64,000 nt of DNA from Paenibacillus sp. DCT19 (GTDB lineage Bacteria > Bacillota > Bacilli > Paenibacillales > Paenibacillaceae). The stretch lies in assembly GCF_003268635.1 (NCBI RefSeq), contig NZ_CP029639.1, positions 2,243,501-2,307,500 on the forward strand, given 5' to 3'. Shown here one piece after another: positions 8,073 to 17,915 of the stretch. Below the pieces are notes generated by a model that did not search any database, was not told where the DNA came from, and was given only the letters and a program-made list of their open reading frames with translations. Within the stretch, counting starts at the first letter, position 1, and the number at the start of each line of letters is the position of its first letter. The position numbers and the translations under genes were made by a program.

Positions 8073-9413
8073 CTAACCTTTGAGTGAAGTCGACTTCCTA
8101 GAAGATCGAGTAGACATCGAAGGTTCTTTGGTCGTACGCCGAATAACCAACCATACGATAACTAGTTCCGCGAGTAACCCCAGAGATTGTGCGACGGCTC
8201 CAATCATGCCATTCCACGCCGGGAAGATGCTTACTAGAATAAGCAGAACGATGATCGTGCAGATTGCATTGGCTGTTTGTGAGCGGAACATCGTTTTGGT
8301 CTGTCCTCGTAATAAAATGAGCCCGTTGCTGTAATCGAGAAAAGGCGAGATCAGAGGAAAGAGCACAAAGGCGCGCAAGGTCCATAGACTTTGCTCTAAC
8401 AGAGTACCCTGAACACTCATGACATTTTCCATCACCCATGGACCTAGGGGTGTGTATGCAATCGATACGGTCATGGCAAAAGGGATAAATCCGGTGACGA
8501 GTGCAAATTTTTTGACTAGTTTCGCGTCAATCTCATAGAAATTGAGCACAATTTGGTGAATGTACGTAAAAAAGCTCAGCATCAGCTGCATCAAACTGCT
8601 GGCAATAGCAAAGGAAGAGATCGCTAAAGCAATACCCGTTGTTTTGCCAAGCACGATATTAATGACCGGTCCGATGAAGAGTGCGACAAAGCTGGAAAGC
8701 AATAAAGGTTTGTAGAATCGAAATACATCATTTCTCGTTTCGACGGGATGATCTTCGAGCTTTGCAGGCATATTTCGTTTAATGTTATTTCCCTCAATGA
8801 AGCTGACCAACGCCTCAATCATCATACCTGCAGCAAAAATGATCGCACCTACACGTCCGCTATTAATCGTATCAGTATATATAAAATAGAGAGACAGACC
8901 GTACATCCCGGCTAATCGAAAGATCATGCCGATGGTCAGCCACTTCGTTCGATTATTTGTTATGATAATGCCTTGATAAACGTTACGGATAACAGAGAAA
9001 ATACTGACGTACATCAAAATTTCATAAACATCAATAACATGGGATAACAAATCAGGACTAACGCCAAATAAATATTTGAAAACACCTGTACCAATAGGGG
9101 AATAGACAATGGCGAATCCGATCAAAAGGACACAGGCGAGAAATATTTTGGTTACAAAGGTGAGTGCTTGAAAAGAAAGTCGGTCCCGAACGAGTGCAGA
9201 GCAAGTTTGCCGTAACAAGGTCGAGGGGCGTTCGGTGAGAGTAAGCAGGCTACCGGCAATGGCATAGCTTGCAATGATCGTCTCTGGGTGAGCAGAGCGG
9301 GCAAGCGTGCTATTGATGATAACGTGAGAGATGGTGACTAGAGAGGCAGATATGCCGAGTGGCACAAAAAAAGCAAATAACCGTCTCCACGAGAGCGGTT
9401 CACTTGACGTCAT
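8073..9413 (-). CDS. MATE/ANKH-like multispan transporter
   Basis: A 446-residue protein with about twelve hydrophobic segments and a basic, serine-rich C-terminal tail. The early segment WRRLFAFFVPLGISASLVTI and the helix spacing resemble the multidrug/oligosaccharide-flippase (MOP) superfamily, in particular the branch annotated as multi antimicrobial extrusion protein and related to eukaryotic ANKH. It is distinct from the NorM-type MATE gene further right in the window. The ATG follows GGAG. It is divergent from ytpB and upstream of the MFS gene. The substrate is unknown. Confidence 0.7.
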   Translation of the reverse strand: MTSSEPLSWRRLFAFFVPLGISASLVTISHVIINSTLARSAHPETIIASYAIAGSLLTLTERPSTLLRQTCSALVRDRLSFQALTFVTKIFLACVLLIGFAIVYSPIGTGVFKYLFGVSPDLLSHVIDVYEILMYVSIFSVIRNVYQGIIITNNRTKWLTIGMIFRLAGMYGLSLYFIYTDTINSGRVGAIIFAAGMMIEALVSFIEGNNIKRNMPAKLEDHPVETRNDVFRFYKPLLLSSFVALFIGPVINIVLGKTTGIALAISSFAIASSLMQLMLSFFTYIHQIVLNFYEIDAKLVKKFALVTGFIPFAMTVSIAYTPLGPWVMENVMSVQGTLLEQSLWTLRAFVLFPLISPFLDYSNGLILLRGQTKTMFRSQTANAICTIIVLLILVSIFPAWNGMIGAVAQSLGLLAELVIVWLVIRRTTKEPSMSTRSSRKSTSLKG

Positions 9414-9507
9414 GTGAAGGACTCCTTTGATGATTCAAATAAAGCTAGTATATCACAAACCCTTGACAGTGTAAGCGATTTTTTGCCCTGATTATGCGCT
9501 ACATCAT

Positions 9508-9581
9508 TTGTACAATTAAGGGGTTCATATTATAATAGGATTGGTTAAAAATCGCTCTAATACGTATCAACCAAGTGGAGG
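9508..9581 (+). promoter_or_regulatory. ytpB promoter and start-defining ribosome binding site
   Basis: TTGTAC (9508-9513), a 17-base spacer and TATAAT (9531-9536) place the transcript start near 9543. The in-frame TTG at 9541 would therefore be leaderless. GTGGAGG (9575-9581) precedes a TTG at 9592, which I take as the true start. Confidence 0.75.
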
Positions 9582-9591
9582 CACATTTATT

Positions 9592-10671
9592 TTGAGCCAA
9601 TCAAATCAGAGTCGTCATCAATATCCACGAAATTCATTGGATTTGATGAGAAAGGTGTACAAGTACACGATTCCGGAAACGCGGAAAAAATTAGATGAGT
9701 GGCGTGAAGAGGCTGAGAAGATTCCGAATGAGGAATTGCGCAATCAGGCACTCGCCAGCATCAGGGACAAGCAATTCCACTGCGAAGGCGGTACGGTCTA
9801 TGCTTTGCCCGATATGCCGAAGAGGCATATCTTAATTCCGCTAATTGTTGCTTACCAAACAATCAGTGATTATTTAGACAATCTGTGCGACCGCAGCACA
9901 TCGATGGATCCGAACGACTTTCGTCTGCTCCATCAATCCATGCTTGATGCGGTAGATCCCGAGGCGACACCAGTCAATTATTATGCTCTTCGTGAGGAGC
10001 AGGATGACGGTGGGTACTTGCGGAATCTGGTGACTACATGTCAGGAGTTGACTCGTCAGCTACCTGGGTATGCGTCCGCCAAGCCTCAAATTCAGGATCT
10101 GGCAGGCCTATACACGGACCTGCAGGTATATAAGCATATCAAACCGGAACTGAGAGAAACGGCTTTGCTCGAATGGTGGTCGGAGCATCGTCACCGCACA
10201 CCTCAGTTTCGTTGGAACGAATTTGCCGCCGCTACTGGCTCTACGCTGGGCGTATTCATGCTGTTTTTGGCTGCGAGCGATGAGCAGCTGACTGAAGAAC
10301 AGGCAGCCTCAATCCACACCGCCTATTTTCCGCATGTATGCGCATTACACATTATGCTCGATTATTTAATCGACCAGGATGAGGATCGTGTCGGGGGAGA
10401 TCTCAACTTCTGTAATTACTATGAGAATGTAGAGACGATGCTGGACCGAATTGCTTTTATTGTGGAGATGGCGCGCAGTGATGTGCAGAACATTCCGGGA
10501 AGCTCCTTTCACCGAATGATCATTGAAGGATTACTTGCCATTTACCTGTCTGATCCCAAAGTAAGCGAACAACATGAAGTTCGCGCCATTTCCAAGCGTT
10601 TGATGAAGAATAGTCCAATGACAAGAGTGTTTTTCTTTATCTTCAGTCGCTGGATTCGAAAGCACATGTAA
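9592..10671 (+). CDS. ytpB: tetraprenyl-beta-curcumene synthase (YtpB family)
   Basis: A 359-residue class IB terpene synthase (formerly DUF2600). The motif DYLDNLCDR around residue 105 is the aspartate-rich Mg-diphosphate motif of the family, and a second acidic run, DYLIDQDED, lies near residue 265. In Bacillus subtilis YtpB converts heptaprenyl diphosphate to tetraprenyl-beta-curcumene, precursor of C35 sesquarterpenes/baciterpenols. The TTG start at 9592 is chosen from promoter and ribosome-binding-site positions. pfkA follows 54 bases downstream and may share the transcript. No terpene cyclase partner (SqhC) is seen in the window. Confidence 0.9.
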   Translation: MSQSNQSRHQYPRNSLDLMRKVYKYTIPETRKKLDEWREEAEKIPNEELRNQALASIRDKQFHCEGGTVYALPDMPKRHILIPLIVAYQTISDYLDNLCDRSTSMDPNDFRLLHQSMLDAVDPEATPVNYYALREEQDDGGYLRNLVTTCQELTRQLPGYASAKPQIQDLAGLYTDLQVYKHIKPELRETALLEWWSEHRHRTPQFRWNEFAAATGSTLGVFMLFLAASDEQLTEEQAASIHTAYFPHVCALHIMLDYLIDQDEDRVGGDLNFCNYYENVETMLDRIAFIVEMARSDVQNIPGSSFHRMIIEGLLAIYLSDPKVSEQHEVRAISKRLMKNSPMTRVFFFIFSRWIRKHM

Positions 10672-10725
10672 GTCAGGCGATTTGTTGCGGGAGCCTGAAG
10701 TGAAACTAGAGGAGGAAGAAACATC

Positions 10726-11703
10726 ATGACAGCAGTAAAAAAAATCGCAGTTTTAACGAGCGGTGGCGACTCACAAGGGATGAACGCGGCCGTTCGTGCG
10801 GTGGTTCGCAGCGGACTATTTCACGGTCTTGAGGTATATGGTGTGCAGCGTGGTTACCAAGGCCTTCTGAACAACGATATTTTCCCAATGGATCTCCGTA
10901 GTGTCGGTGATATCATCCAACGCGGGGGAACAGTTCTACAATCTGCGCGTTGTAAAGAGTTCTACACAGCTGAAGGTCAGGAAAAGGGAGCGGATATTCT
11001 TCGTGCTCGTGGCATCGACGGTTTGGTTGTTATCGGTGGAGACGGATCATACAATGGTGCCAACAAGCTGAGTAAGCTCGGCATCAACACAATGGGTCTT
11101 CCAGGAACGATTGACAACGACATCTCATTCACTGATTACACTATTGGCTTCGATACAGCAGTAAGTGTAGTTGTTGATGCAGTTAACAAATTGCGGGATA
11201 CGATGTCTTCCCATGAGCGTTCTTCTATTGTTGAGGTTATGGGTCGTCATTGCGGCGATATCGCTCTGCATGCAGGGCTTGCTTCTGGTGCGGAAACGAT
11301 TCTCGTTCCTGAAGTACCGTTTGACATGGATGAAGTAGCAGATCGGATGAAAGCTAACTTCGCTCATGGCAAACGCCACAGTATCATCATCGTTGCAGAG
11401 GGAGTAGGTAAAGGTGAGGATGTTGCAAAAGAATTAATGGAGCGTTGCCCTACGTATGAACCACGTGTAACGGTGCTGGGTCACATTCAACGTGGAGGTA
11501 CACCAACACCATTCGACCGTAACTTGGCAAGTCGATTGGGTGACTTCGCCGTTCGTAGCCTGATTGCAGGTGAGACGGATAAAGCTTGTGGTATTATCAA
11601 AGGTGAGCTTGTCCTCACTGATATTGATAAAGTTGTTAATACGAAAAAGATTTTGACGTGGAAACGTATGAACTGGCACAACGTTTGTCCCAGTAATAAA
11701 TAA
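10726..11703 (+). CDS. pfkA: 6-phosphofructokinase, C-terminus frameshifted
   Basis: ATP-dependent phosphofructokinase of glycolysis. GGDSQGMN (13-20), GGDGSYNGA near 104 and TIDND around 128-132 mark the ATP and fructose-6-phosphate sites. Bacillus PfkA is 319 residues. The frame as written runs into an unrelated tail after NTKK (ILTWKRMNW...). Adding one A to the run at 11644-11648 restores DFDVETYELAQRLSQ and a stop at 11694-11696, which is the normal PfkA C-terminus and gives 323 residues. The lesion is probably a sequencing error. The ATG follows AGAGGAGG. An intrinsic terminator lies just downstream. Confidence 0.95.
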   Translation: MTAVKKIAVLTSGGDSQGMNAAVRAVVRSGLFHGLEVYGVQRGYQGLLNNDIFPMDLRSVGDIIQRGGTVLQSARCKEFYTAEGQEKGADILRARGIDGLVVIGGDGSYNGANKLSKLGINTMGLPGTIDNDISFTDYTIGFDTAVSVVVDAVNKLRDTMSSHERSSIVEVMGRHCGDIALHAGLASGAETILVPEVPFDMDEVADRMKANFAHGKRHSIIIVAEGVGKGEDVAKELMERCPTYEPRVTVLGHIQRGGTPTPFDRNLASRLGDFAVRSLIAGETDKACGIIKGELVLTDIDKVVNTKKILTWKRMNWHNVCPSNK

Positions 11704-11711
11704 ATAACAAC

Positions 11712-11749
11712 AAAAGAGCACAGCCCTTATCGAGGGGCGTGCTCTTTTT
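11712..11749 (+). terminator. bidirectional terminator between pfkA and MATE gene
   Basis: AAAAGAGCAC pairs with GTGCTCTTTTT, with extra GCCC/GGGC pairing inside. A-rich and T-rich flanks allow it to serve both convergent genes. Confidence 0.85.
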
Positions 11750-11761
11750 GCGTTTGCACAC

Positions 11762-13117
11762 TTATGCTTCAGTGGCAGCTTTTCGCTGTACCAAGAACAA
11801 TCTCCAAAGCAGTGCTACTGCACCGACAGCCAGACCTGTAATCAATCCAATCCAGTAGCCAAATGCACCAAGTGACGTATAAGTAGCCGTAATATATCCA
11901 ACGGGCAGTCCAATGATCCAATAAGCTATAAACGTAATGATTAGAGCAGGGTTCACATCCTTATACCCTCGAAGCGCTCCCTGTGTCGGCGTAGCAATGG
12001 CATCTGATATTTGAAAGAAGATCGCATAGATCAAAAAGTGCTGTGTTAGTGCAATAACTTGCTGATCATTCGAATAAAGACCGGCAATCTGTTCGCCGAA
12101 CACAAGTAATACGACGGCGGTTAACAAGGACAGCACAATCGCGCCGCCAATGCCTAGAAGGCTATATTGTTTCGCGTCTTTCACTCGCCCTGCACCTGCT
12201 TCAAAGCCTACAAGGATCGTAAGAGCCATACAGATGCTTACAGGTAACATATAGAGCGTAGAAGCGAAGTTTAGGGCGGCCTGATGAGCAGCGATCGTAA
12301 TGGTATCGAAACGGCTCATTAATAACGTAACAGCTGCAAAAATGGAGGTTTCAAAAAAGGTAGCGAATCCGATAGGAATACCGATTTTGAGCAGTTCTTT
12401 CCACTTCCCAAGAGATATTCTAGACATTTGACGGAAGATACCATACTGAGCGAATGGCTCTACCCGATGCACAACGAAAAGGCTGATTAGAAAGATGAGC
12501 CAATAGGTAAAGGCTGTTGCTACCCCAGCACCTACACCGCCTAATTGAGGGAAGCCCCAACGTCCGAAAATAAGCAGATAGTTCAGTAGAATGTTCACAG
12601 GTAATGAGGTCAACGTAATTAACATGCTAATTCGCGTCTGTCCGAGAGCGTCCATAAAGCTACGGAGAACGGTATACCCGAATAAAGGCGTAATTCCAAA
12701 GGCGAGAGCACTCAAGAAGTAAAAAGCAACCTGAGCCACTCGTGGTTCCAACGGCATAGCATTTAAAATTGGCTTCAGCAGCAACGCACCTGCGGCAAGA
12801 ACGAATAAACTGACCGCAATACCAAGATACAAAGCCTGTATAACATTGTAACCGATCTGATCCTTACGTTTAGCACCGAGTAAATGGGAAACAACAGGTG
12901 TAATTCCGATTAGAATACCACTAAGGCCTGTCTGTACAGGCATCCACAGACTCGTACCAATGGCTACACCTGCTAGATCAGAAGGAGAAAATTTGCCTGA
13001 CATGTTGGTATCGAAGAATGACATGGCAGATAAAGCGATCTGTGTGGTGAAGATGGGTAGAAATATGATCAAAAATTGTTTTGCTTTCTGCGAAAAGCTT
13101 GTTGTGGTCATGTTCAC
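11762..13117 (-). CDS. MATE family efflux transporter (NorM-like)
   Basis: A 451-residue, twelve-span exporter. Two MatE repeats are visible: residues about 15-175 and 240-400. Each has the Gly/Pro-rich first helix and the conserved segment in helix 7 ([15 protein letters not shown]). Family members export cationic drugs in exchange for Na+ or H+. The start is GTG at 13117, nine bases after GAGG; an ATG two codons later is possible. It is convergent with pfkA and shares its terminator. The substrate is unknown. Confidence 0.9.
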   Translation of the reverse strand: MNMTTTSFSQKAKQFLIIFLPIFTTQIALSAMSFFDTNMSGKFSPSDLAGVAIGTSLWMPVQTGLSGILIGITPVVSHLLGAKRKDQIGYNVIQALYLGIAVSLFVLAAGALLLKPILNAMPLEPRVAQVAFYFLSALAFGITPLFGYTVLRSFMDALGQTRISMLITLTSLPVNILLNYLLIFGRWGFPQLGGVGAGVATAFTYWLIFLISLFVVHRVEPFAQYGIFRQMSRISLGKWKELLKIGIPIGFATFFETSIFAAVTLLMSRFDTITIAAHQAALNFASTLYMLPVSICMALTILVGFEAGAGRVKDAKQYSLLGIGGAIVLSLLTAVVLLVFGEQIAGLYSNDQQVIALTQHFLIYAIFFQISDAIATPTQGALRGYKDVNPALIITFIAYWIIGLPVGYITATYTSLGAFGYWIGLITGLAVGAVALLWRLFLVQRKAATEA

Positions 13118-13232
13118 GTGAAATGCCTCGCTATTCTCATAAAGTTATCATCATCGTGTTATTTCTGGACAGCTACTTATTGTAGATGATTTTATTGCGT
13201 TTGAACAGAGAAGAGCAGAGCGGCATGAAAAA

Positions 13233-13257
13233 CCCGCTTCGTCGAATACGGAGCGGG
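13233..13257 (-). terminator. terminator of the DUF4015 gene
   Basis: CCCGCTTCG pairs with CGGAGCGGG; read on the minus strand the stem is followed by TTTTTC. It separates the DUF4015 gene from the MATE gene. Confidence 0.75.
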
Positions 13258-13310
13258 CTGTATTTTATATTATTTATATAATGATTTAGAATAAGTGCCT
13301 TTCCAGATAT

Positions 13311-14492
13311 CTATTCGTAATTAACTCCTGGCGTATAACGATTGGATGCATTCCAGAGCAGATATTCATCCACATTCATGTCTTTCATGGCTTTGATCTG
13401 GTCTTCGACTTGTTTCTTCCCGTATTTCACGTAATGCCCACTGCCTAACCAGCTAGCCGTAAAATCTTGAATCCACGGCCGTATGATCGGTTTAAGCTCC
13501 TCGGTTGGATCCAGTTTCTTATGTGTGTCTTCCATGGATCCTTTGATCGTTGTGTAGGGGTCTTTATCTGGATCCTTCACACCATACCAGCCTGTAGAGT
13601 AATGACTAGGATACACCATGGGTGAGATGACATCTACATTCTCTGATATCTTCACAAAATCCTGTCCAATCCCTTCAGCAGCAGGGACAGATGCAGCATA
13701 TCCGAAAATATCGACAGATACTCTAACGCCTAATGGAGCAAGCTCCTTGCGAGCGTATTGCACGAATTCAGCTACAATATCAACCCGTGATTTGTCTGTT
13801 TTCGTATATTTTAACGTATCCGCGCGATTTTCAAAGCCTTCCGGGAACCGAACATAGTCAAATTGAATTTCCTTGAATCCAAGTTTGGCTGCTTCCTTGG
13901 CAATTGCAACATTGTAATCCCACACCTCTTTGCTGTAGGGGTTCACAAAGCTATCGCCCTTACTGTTAGCCCAGACGCTTCCGTCTTTGTTCTTGAATGA
14001 AAGTTCTGGATTCTTTTCGGCCAAAATCGTATCTTTGAAAACGACGACTCGCGCGATGGGATACACGTCATGTTTCTGTAGTCTTTTCATTAGTGCATCA
14101 ATATCCCGAATGAAGGGTTGGGATGTACCCATTTCAAGTAACGTTTTATTCTCTGTCGGGTATGTAATATATCCTAGATCGTCTTTGATATCGATGACCA
14201 TGGAATTTAACTCTGAATTGTCTATTAGCTGCAATAATTCCTTCATGCGTGCTCCACCAGCGCTATAGGCAGTGACATAGATACCTTTGACAATGGGTGC
14301 ATCGGGTTGAGGGTCGATTTTAACCGGAGGATTGTCTGCGTCGATTACCACTTGATCTTGTTGAGATTGAATAATTGCTGTATTGAAGTTATTCGTTATC
14401 GATGGAGATGCCTTTACTCCCTGATCTGACGTTACCGAAGAGCCGCTGAAGCTTCCCAAGGCCATGGCAAGTAAGGCCCAAAACATATTCAT
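13311..14492 (-). CDS. putative glycoside hydrolase (DUF4015), exported
   Basis: A 393-residue protein with a hydrophobic N-terminus (MNMFWALLAMALGSFSG) that looks like a short signal peptide or anchor, a linker of about 50 residues and then a TIM-barrel-like domain from about residue 67. Characteristic segments are VKGIYVTAYSAGG, SMVIDIKDDLGYI, EIQFDYVRFPE (with acidic residues at the expected strand ends) and SPMVYPSHY. This is the DUF4015/GHL family, predicted to act on extracellular or cell-wall polysaccharide; the substrate is unknown. The ATG follows GGAG. It is monocistronic with its own terminator. Confidence 0.8.
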   Translation of the reverse strand: MNMFWALLAMALGSFSGSSVTSDQGVKASPSITNNFNTAIIQSQQDQVVIDADNPPVKIDPQPDAPIVKGIYVTAYSAGGARMKELLQLIDNSELNSMVIDIKDDLGYITYPTENKTLLEMGTSQPFIRDIDALMKRLQKHDVYPIARVVVFKDTILAEKNPELSFKNKDGSVWANSKGDSFVNPYSKEVWDYNVAIAKEAAKLGFKEIQFDYVRFPEGFENRADTLKYTKTDKSRVDIVAEFVQYARKELAPLGVRVSVDIFGYAASVPAAEGIGQDFVKISENVDVISPMVYPSHYSTGWYGVKDPDKDPYTTIKGSMEDTHKKLDPTEELKPIIRPWIQDFTASWLGSGHYVKYGKKQVEDQIKAMKDMNVDEYLLWNASNRYTPGVNYE

Positions 14493-14597
14493 TGCATTCC
14501 ACTCCCTTTATGTGCTTCCGTATCTGTATTATACAGTGAACCCCTCCCGGATTTTAACCTTATTATCCAAGTGATGAAACATGTGTAAAAAATGAAA

Positions 14598-14636
14598 ACC
14601 GCTTCCTGATAGGGGATAACCCTCACAAGAAGCGGC
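14598..14636 (-). terminator. terminator of the small gene at 14653-14856
   Basis: CCGCTTC (14599-14605) pairs with GAAGCGG (14629-14635), with an inner AGGGG/CCCT stem. On the minus strand it ends in TTTTCATTTT. Confidence 0.7.
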
Positions 14637-14652
14637 ATGAACAATCTAAAAA

Positions 14653-14856
14653 TTATTGAATGTAAATATCGTTCTGATGCTCACAAATACTGTACTGAAT
14701 GATTTCTATTGCATCTCCCTGCTCCAAGATGCCCAGCCCATCTCGGAGAACAATCAGTGAGTCGAGCTCATTCGGTTTCAAGAAAGGGAGCATTTCCGGG
14801 CACCATTTGTTGACGATCTCAAACAGTTTTACCGTTTCCATATCCACAATAATCAC
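14653..14856 (-). CDS. small hypothetical protein
   Basis: A 67-residue acidic soluble protein with no recognised motif. The GTG start follows AGGAAAGG closely; an in-frame GTG three codons later or ATG five codons later gives METVKLFEIVNKW and is equally plausible. A strong terminator follows, which supports real transcription. It lies between YitT and the DUF4015 gene, all leftward. Confidence 0.55.
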   Translation of the reverse strand: MIIVDMETVKLFEIVNKWCPEMLPFLKPNELDSLIVLRDGLGILEQGDAIEIIQYSICEHQNDIYIQ

Positions 14857-15015
14857 CCTTTCCTACTCGAATTCCAAAATGGTAAGTCATTCGGCGCGAA
14901 TCGGAAAAGCAAAGTGCCTGTGAAATTGAAGGGCAGATCCTGCTATACATCATATTTAGGAGCCGTGCACGATTATTATACCACATTTATGATAATTGTT
15001 AACCGTACAGGTGTC

Positions 15016-15837
15016 TTAACTTCGACGGAAGGAACCCATAACGCCAACCGTTTCTACAATATTCACAAATGCTTTTGGATCGGTTTCTTTAATGATTCGT
15101 TTGATCTCAACCAGCTCATATCGAGTCGTTACAGTCATTAACATGTCCTTTTCGATATCGGTATATGCTCCTTGGGTTTTGATCTTCGTAACACCCCGTG
15201 GACGAACAAGCAATTTCTTCAGCATCGCTTCGGTTTCGTTCGTAATAATGTACAGTGTTACTTTGACATGGCTGATATGGATCAGATCCAGCACTTTACC
15301 CGTGATATAGATGGATACCATAGATGCCAGGGCAATTGTCCAGTTATCACTCAAGTAACCTGCGAGCATAATGATCGCTCCGTTCATACCCGCCATAACG
15401 GTACCGATGGGAAAGTCGCGGTTGCGTGTGAAAATGGAACCGACAATATCAAGCCCGCCAGTTGAACCACCCACTCGGAACGAAATGCCTGTGCCCAATC
15501 CAACAAGAATACCACCAAACACACAGCTAAGCAGTGGATCTGGCGACACAGCAAAAACAGGCAGCAAACCGATAAACCAGGAGGTCGCTGCTACAGATAC
15601 AATACTTAATATAATGAAACGTCGTCCAAGAATAAACCAACCTGCGATGAGCAAGGGAATGTTAAGAACAAAATACATTATACTAAGATTCAGGGTTGTG
15701 AAATAACCCAGAAGCATGGAAATACCGGATACCCCGCCGCTAAGCATTTGATGGGGAATTAAGAACCAGTTGAAGCCGCAGGCAATAGCTGCAGCACCCA
15801 AAATGATCACTAAAGAGTGCCAAATTATTTTGGGCAA
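15016..15837 (-). CDS. yitT: YitT family membrane protein
   Basis: A 273-residue protein with five or six membrane helices (YitT/DUF161 domain, about residues 1-195). The loops GFNWFLIPHQMLSGGVSGISML and GTGISFRVGGSTGGLDIVG are characteristic. It ends in a C-terminal cytoplasmic DUF2179 domain (about 200-273). I choose TTG at 15837 because AGGTGA lies six bases upstream and this gives the usual family length near 280; a longer frame reaches 15948. Function is unknown. It is divergent from the cshA gene. Several paralogues are normal in Paenibacillus, so the symbol denotes the family. Confidence 0.8.
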   Translation of the reverse strand: MPKIIWHSLVIILGAAAIACGFNWFLIPHQMLSGGVSGISMLLGYFTTLNLSIMYFVLNIPLLIAGWFILGRRFIILSIVSVAATSWFIGLLPVFAVSPDPLLSCVFGGILVGLGTGISFRVGGSTGGLDIVGSIFTRNRDFPIGTVMAGMNGAIIMLAGYLSDNWTIALASMVSIYITGKVLDLIHISHVKVTLYIITNETEAMLKKLLVRPRGVTKIKTQGAYTDIEKDMLMTVTTRYELVEIKRIIKETDPKAFVNIVETVGVMGSFRRS

Positions 15838-15953
15838 TTTAATCACCTCATTTATATTTAAAACCAGATTGCTGGTAATCTTGAATTGTTTTGTGATATA
15901 ATGATTTGTGGATATTCTTGAGTAGGAAACTTTTTCCAAATGTATCAATAAAA

Positions 15954-15969
15954 TTTGAAATGTTTCAAA
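15954..15969. promoter_or_regulatory. palindrome in the yitT/cshA divergent region
   Basis: TTTGAAA TG TTTCAAA is an inverted repeat with 7-base arms and a two-base centre. It looks like a dimeric repressor operator between two divergent genes. The regulator is unknown. Confidence 0.4.
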
Positions 15970-16140
15970 CGCATGTGTGTAGTTTTAGTCTTATGTTGGG
16001 GACCCATACACGAATTATAATGAATTGTGATAATAATTTGACGAGATGGGATACCCTATAAATATTAACGCTACTTAAGAATACAGACAACAAAGTGGAT
16101 TGTCCACCATGTCCACCATATAGAAGGAGTATGAATAATT

Positions 16141-17715
16141 TTGACAAATTTAAATTTCGCAGATTTCAATCTTGAACCACTGGTGCTGCAAGCCATCACT
16201 GAGCTCGGGTTTGAGGAAGCAACACCGATTCAATCCAAATCGATTCCTATCGCACTTCAAGGCAGAGATTTGATCGGTCAAGCTCAAACAGGTACAGGTA
16301 AAACAGCAGCATTCGGTATTCCATTGATTAGCAAAATCTCCAAGACTGACGACAAAATCCGCGCCCTCATCATGGCACCTACACGCGAACTTGCGATTCA
16401 AGTTGCCGAAGAAATCGAAAAACTCACTCGCTTCAAAGGTTTGCGCTCCCTGCCAATCTACGGAGGACAAGATATTGTTCGCCAAATCCGTGCACTGAAA
16501 AGAAAACCACAGATTATCATTGGTACACCTGGACGTCTCCTAGACCATATCAACCGTAAAACAATCAAACTTGATGATGTACAAACTGTTGTATTGGATG
16601 AAGCAGATGAAATGCTCGACATGGGTTTCATGGAGGACATTCAATCCATCCTGAAACAAGTTCCAGACGACCGTCAAACAATGCTGTTCTCAGCAACAAT
16701 GCCTCCTAACATTCAAAAATTGGCTCAACAATTCCTGAACAACCCTGAGCATGTGTCCGTAATTCCAAAACAAGTTAGTGCACCTCTGATTGACCAAGCT
16801 TATATCGAAGTGCCTGAACGTCAAAAATTCGAAGCGTTGAGCCGTTTGCTTGATATGGAATCTCCAGAACTTGCAATTGTATTCGGACGTACGAAGCGTC
16901 GTGTTGACGAATTGGCTGAAGCGTTGCAAAAACGTGGATATTCTGCTGATGGTCTTCATGGTGACCTTTCTCAAAACCAACGTGATACAGTAATGCGTAA
17001 GTTCCGTGACGGCAGCATTGACGTACTCGTTGCAACTGACGTTGCTGCTCGTGGTCTCGACGTATCCGGCGTAACACATGTTGTGAACTTTGACCTTCCG
17101 CAAGATCCTGAGAGCTATGTTCACCGTATCGGACGTACTGGCCGTGCTGGTAAAGAGGGTGCTGCTTGGTCATTCGTTACACCGCGTGAGATTGATCACT
17201 TGCACTTTATTGAGCGTGTAACGCGTCATCGTATCCCACGTAAACCGTTGCCAACTTTGGCTGAGGCTGTTGAAGGTAAACAACGTTTGACGGCTGAGCG
17301 TTTGCTTGAGATCGTACAATCAGGTGAATTGAACGAGTACAAAGGTATTGCAATTCAAATGCTTGAGCAATATGATTCTGTGCAATTGCTGTCTGCTGCT
17401 CTGAAACTTTTGACAGGTGACAAAAAAGATGCACAAGTGGATCTGACTCCAGAAGATCCAATCCGTGCTAAACGTCGTAAACCAGATGTTCGCTCCGGCG
17501 GACGTAAACCATCAGGTTACAGTGGTAACCGCAGTGGCGGTGGTGGCGGCTACAACCGTGATCGCAACAGCAGTGGCGGTGGACGTGGTGGCTACAACCG
17601 CGATCGTAACAGCGGTGGCAGTGGAAGCAGAGAAGGTGGTTACAACCGTGACCGCAAGCCTCGTCCAAGCAACAATGAAGGACGTCGTCCTGCCAAAGAT
17701 TCATCTTTTGAATAA
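16141..17715 (+). CDS. cshA: DEAD-box ATP-dependent RNA helicase (CshA type)
   Basis: A 524-residue RNA helicase. The Q motif with ATPIQ lies at 10-31, motif I AQTGTGKT at 48-55, PTREL near 82, DEAD at 153-156, SAT near 182, and motif [10 protein letters not shown] at 328-335. From about residue 440 there is a basic, glycine-rich tail in which [12 protein letters not shown] units recur three times; this is an RGG-like RNA-binding tail. CshA proteins take part in mRNA decay, ribosome assembly and cold adaptation. The TTG start lies behind GAAGGAG. The leader holds two direct copies of GTCCACCAT (16102-16119). A strong terminator follows. Confidence 0.92.
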   Translation: MTNLNFADFNLEPLVLQAITELGFEEATPIQSKSIPIALQGRDLIGQAQTGTGKTAAFGIPLISKISKTDDKIRALIMAPTRELAIQVAEEIEKLTRFKGLRSLPIYGGQDIVRQIRALKRKPQIIIGTPGRLLDHINRKTIKLDDVQTVVLDEADEMLDMGFMEDIQSILKQVPDDRQTMLFSATMPPNIQKLAQQFLNNPEHVSVIPKQVSAPLIDQAYIEVPERQKFEALSRLLDMESPELAIVFGRTKRRVDELAEALQKRGYSADGLHGDLSQNQRDTVMRKFRDGSIDVLVATDVAARGLDVSGVTHVVNFDLPQDPESYVHRIGRTGRAGKEGAAWSFVTPREIDHLHFIERVTRHRIPRKPLPTLAEAVEGKQRLTAERLLEIVQSGELNEYKGIAIQMLEQYDSVQLLSAALKLLTGDKKDAQVDLTPEDPIRAKRRKPDVRSGGRKPSGYSGNRSGGGGGYNRDRNSSGGGRGGYNRDRNSGGSGSREGGYNRDRKPRPSNNEGRRPAKDSSFE

Positions 17716-17746
17716 CATTTAATCAAATAACATAAAAGCATGATCT

Positions 17747-17783
17747 AAAGAATGGGGCAGGTGACTGCCTCATTCTTTTTTTG
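17747..17783 (+). terminator. cshA terminator
   Basis: AAAGAATGGGGCAG pairs with CTGCCTCATTCTTT over a GTGA loop and is followed by a T-run. Confidence 0.9.
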
Positions 17784-17915
17784 TAAGTCACAGAAAGTAG
17801 GACGAGATCAGGTGAATCATCTCTTTTCCGGAAGTACTGGCTTTTACTATATAAAATAAGGTATATTAATATTAGACTTCAGGTTACACGCAAGGCTGCG
17901 GAGGAGGAGAAATGT

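Noticed and set aside
9541..9594. TTG at 9541 as the ytpB start
   Set aside because: It lies at about the predicted transcription start, directly after the -10 element. The TTG at 9592 has a proper ribosome binding site.
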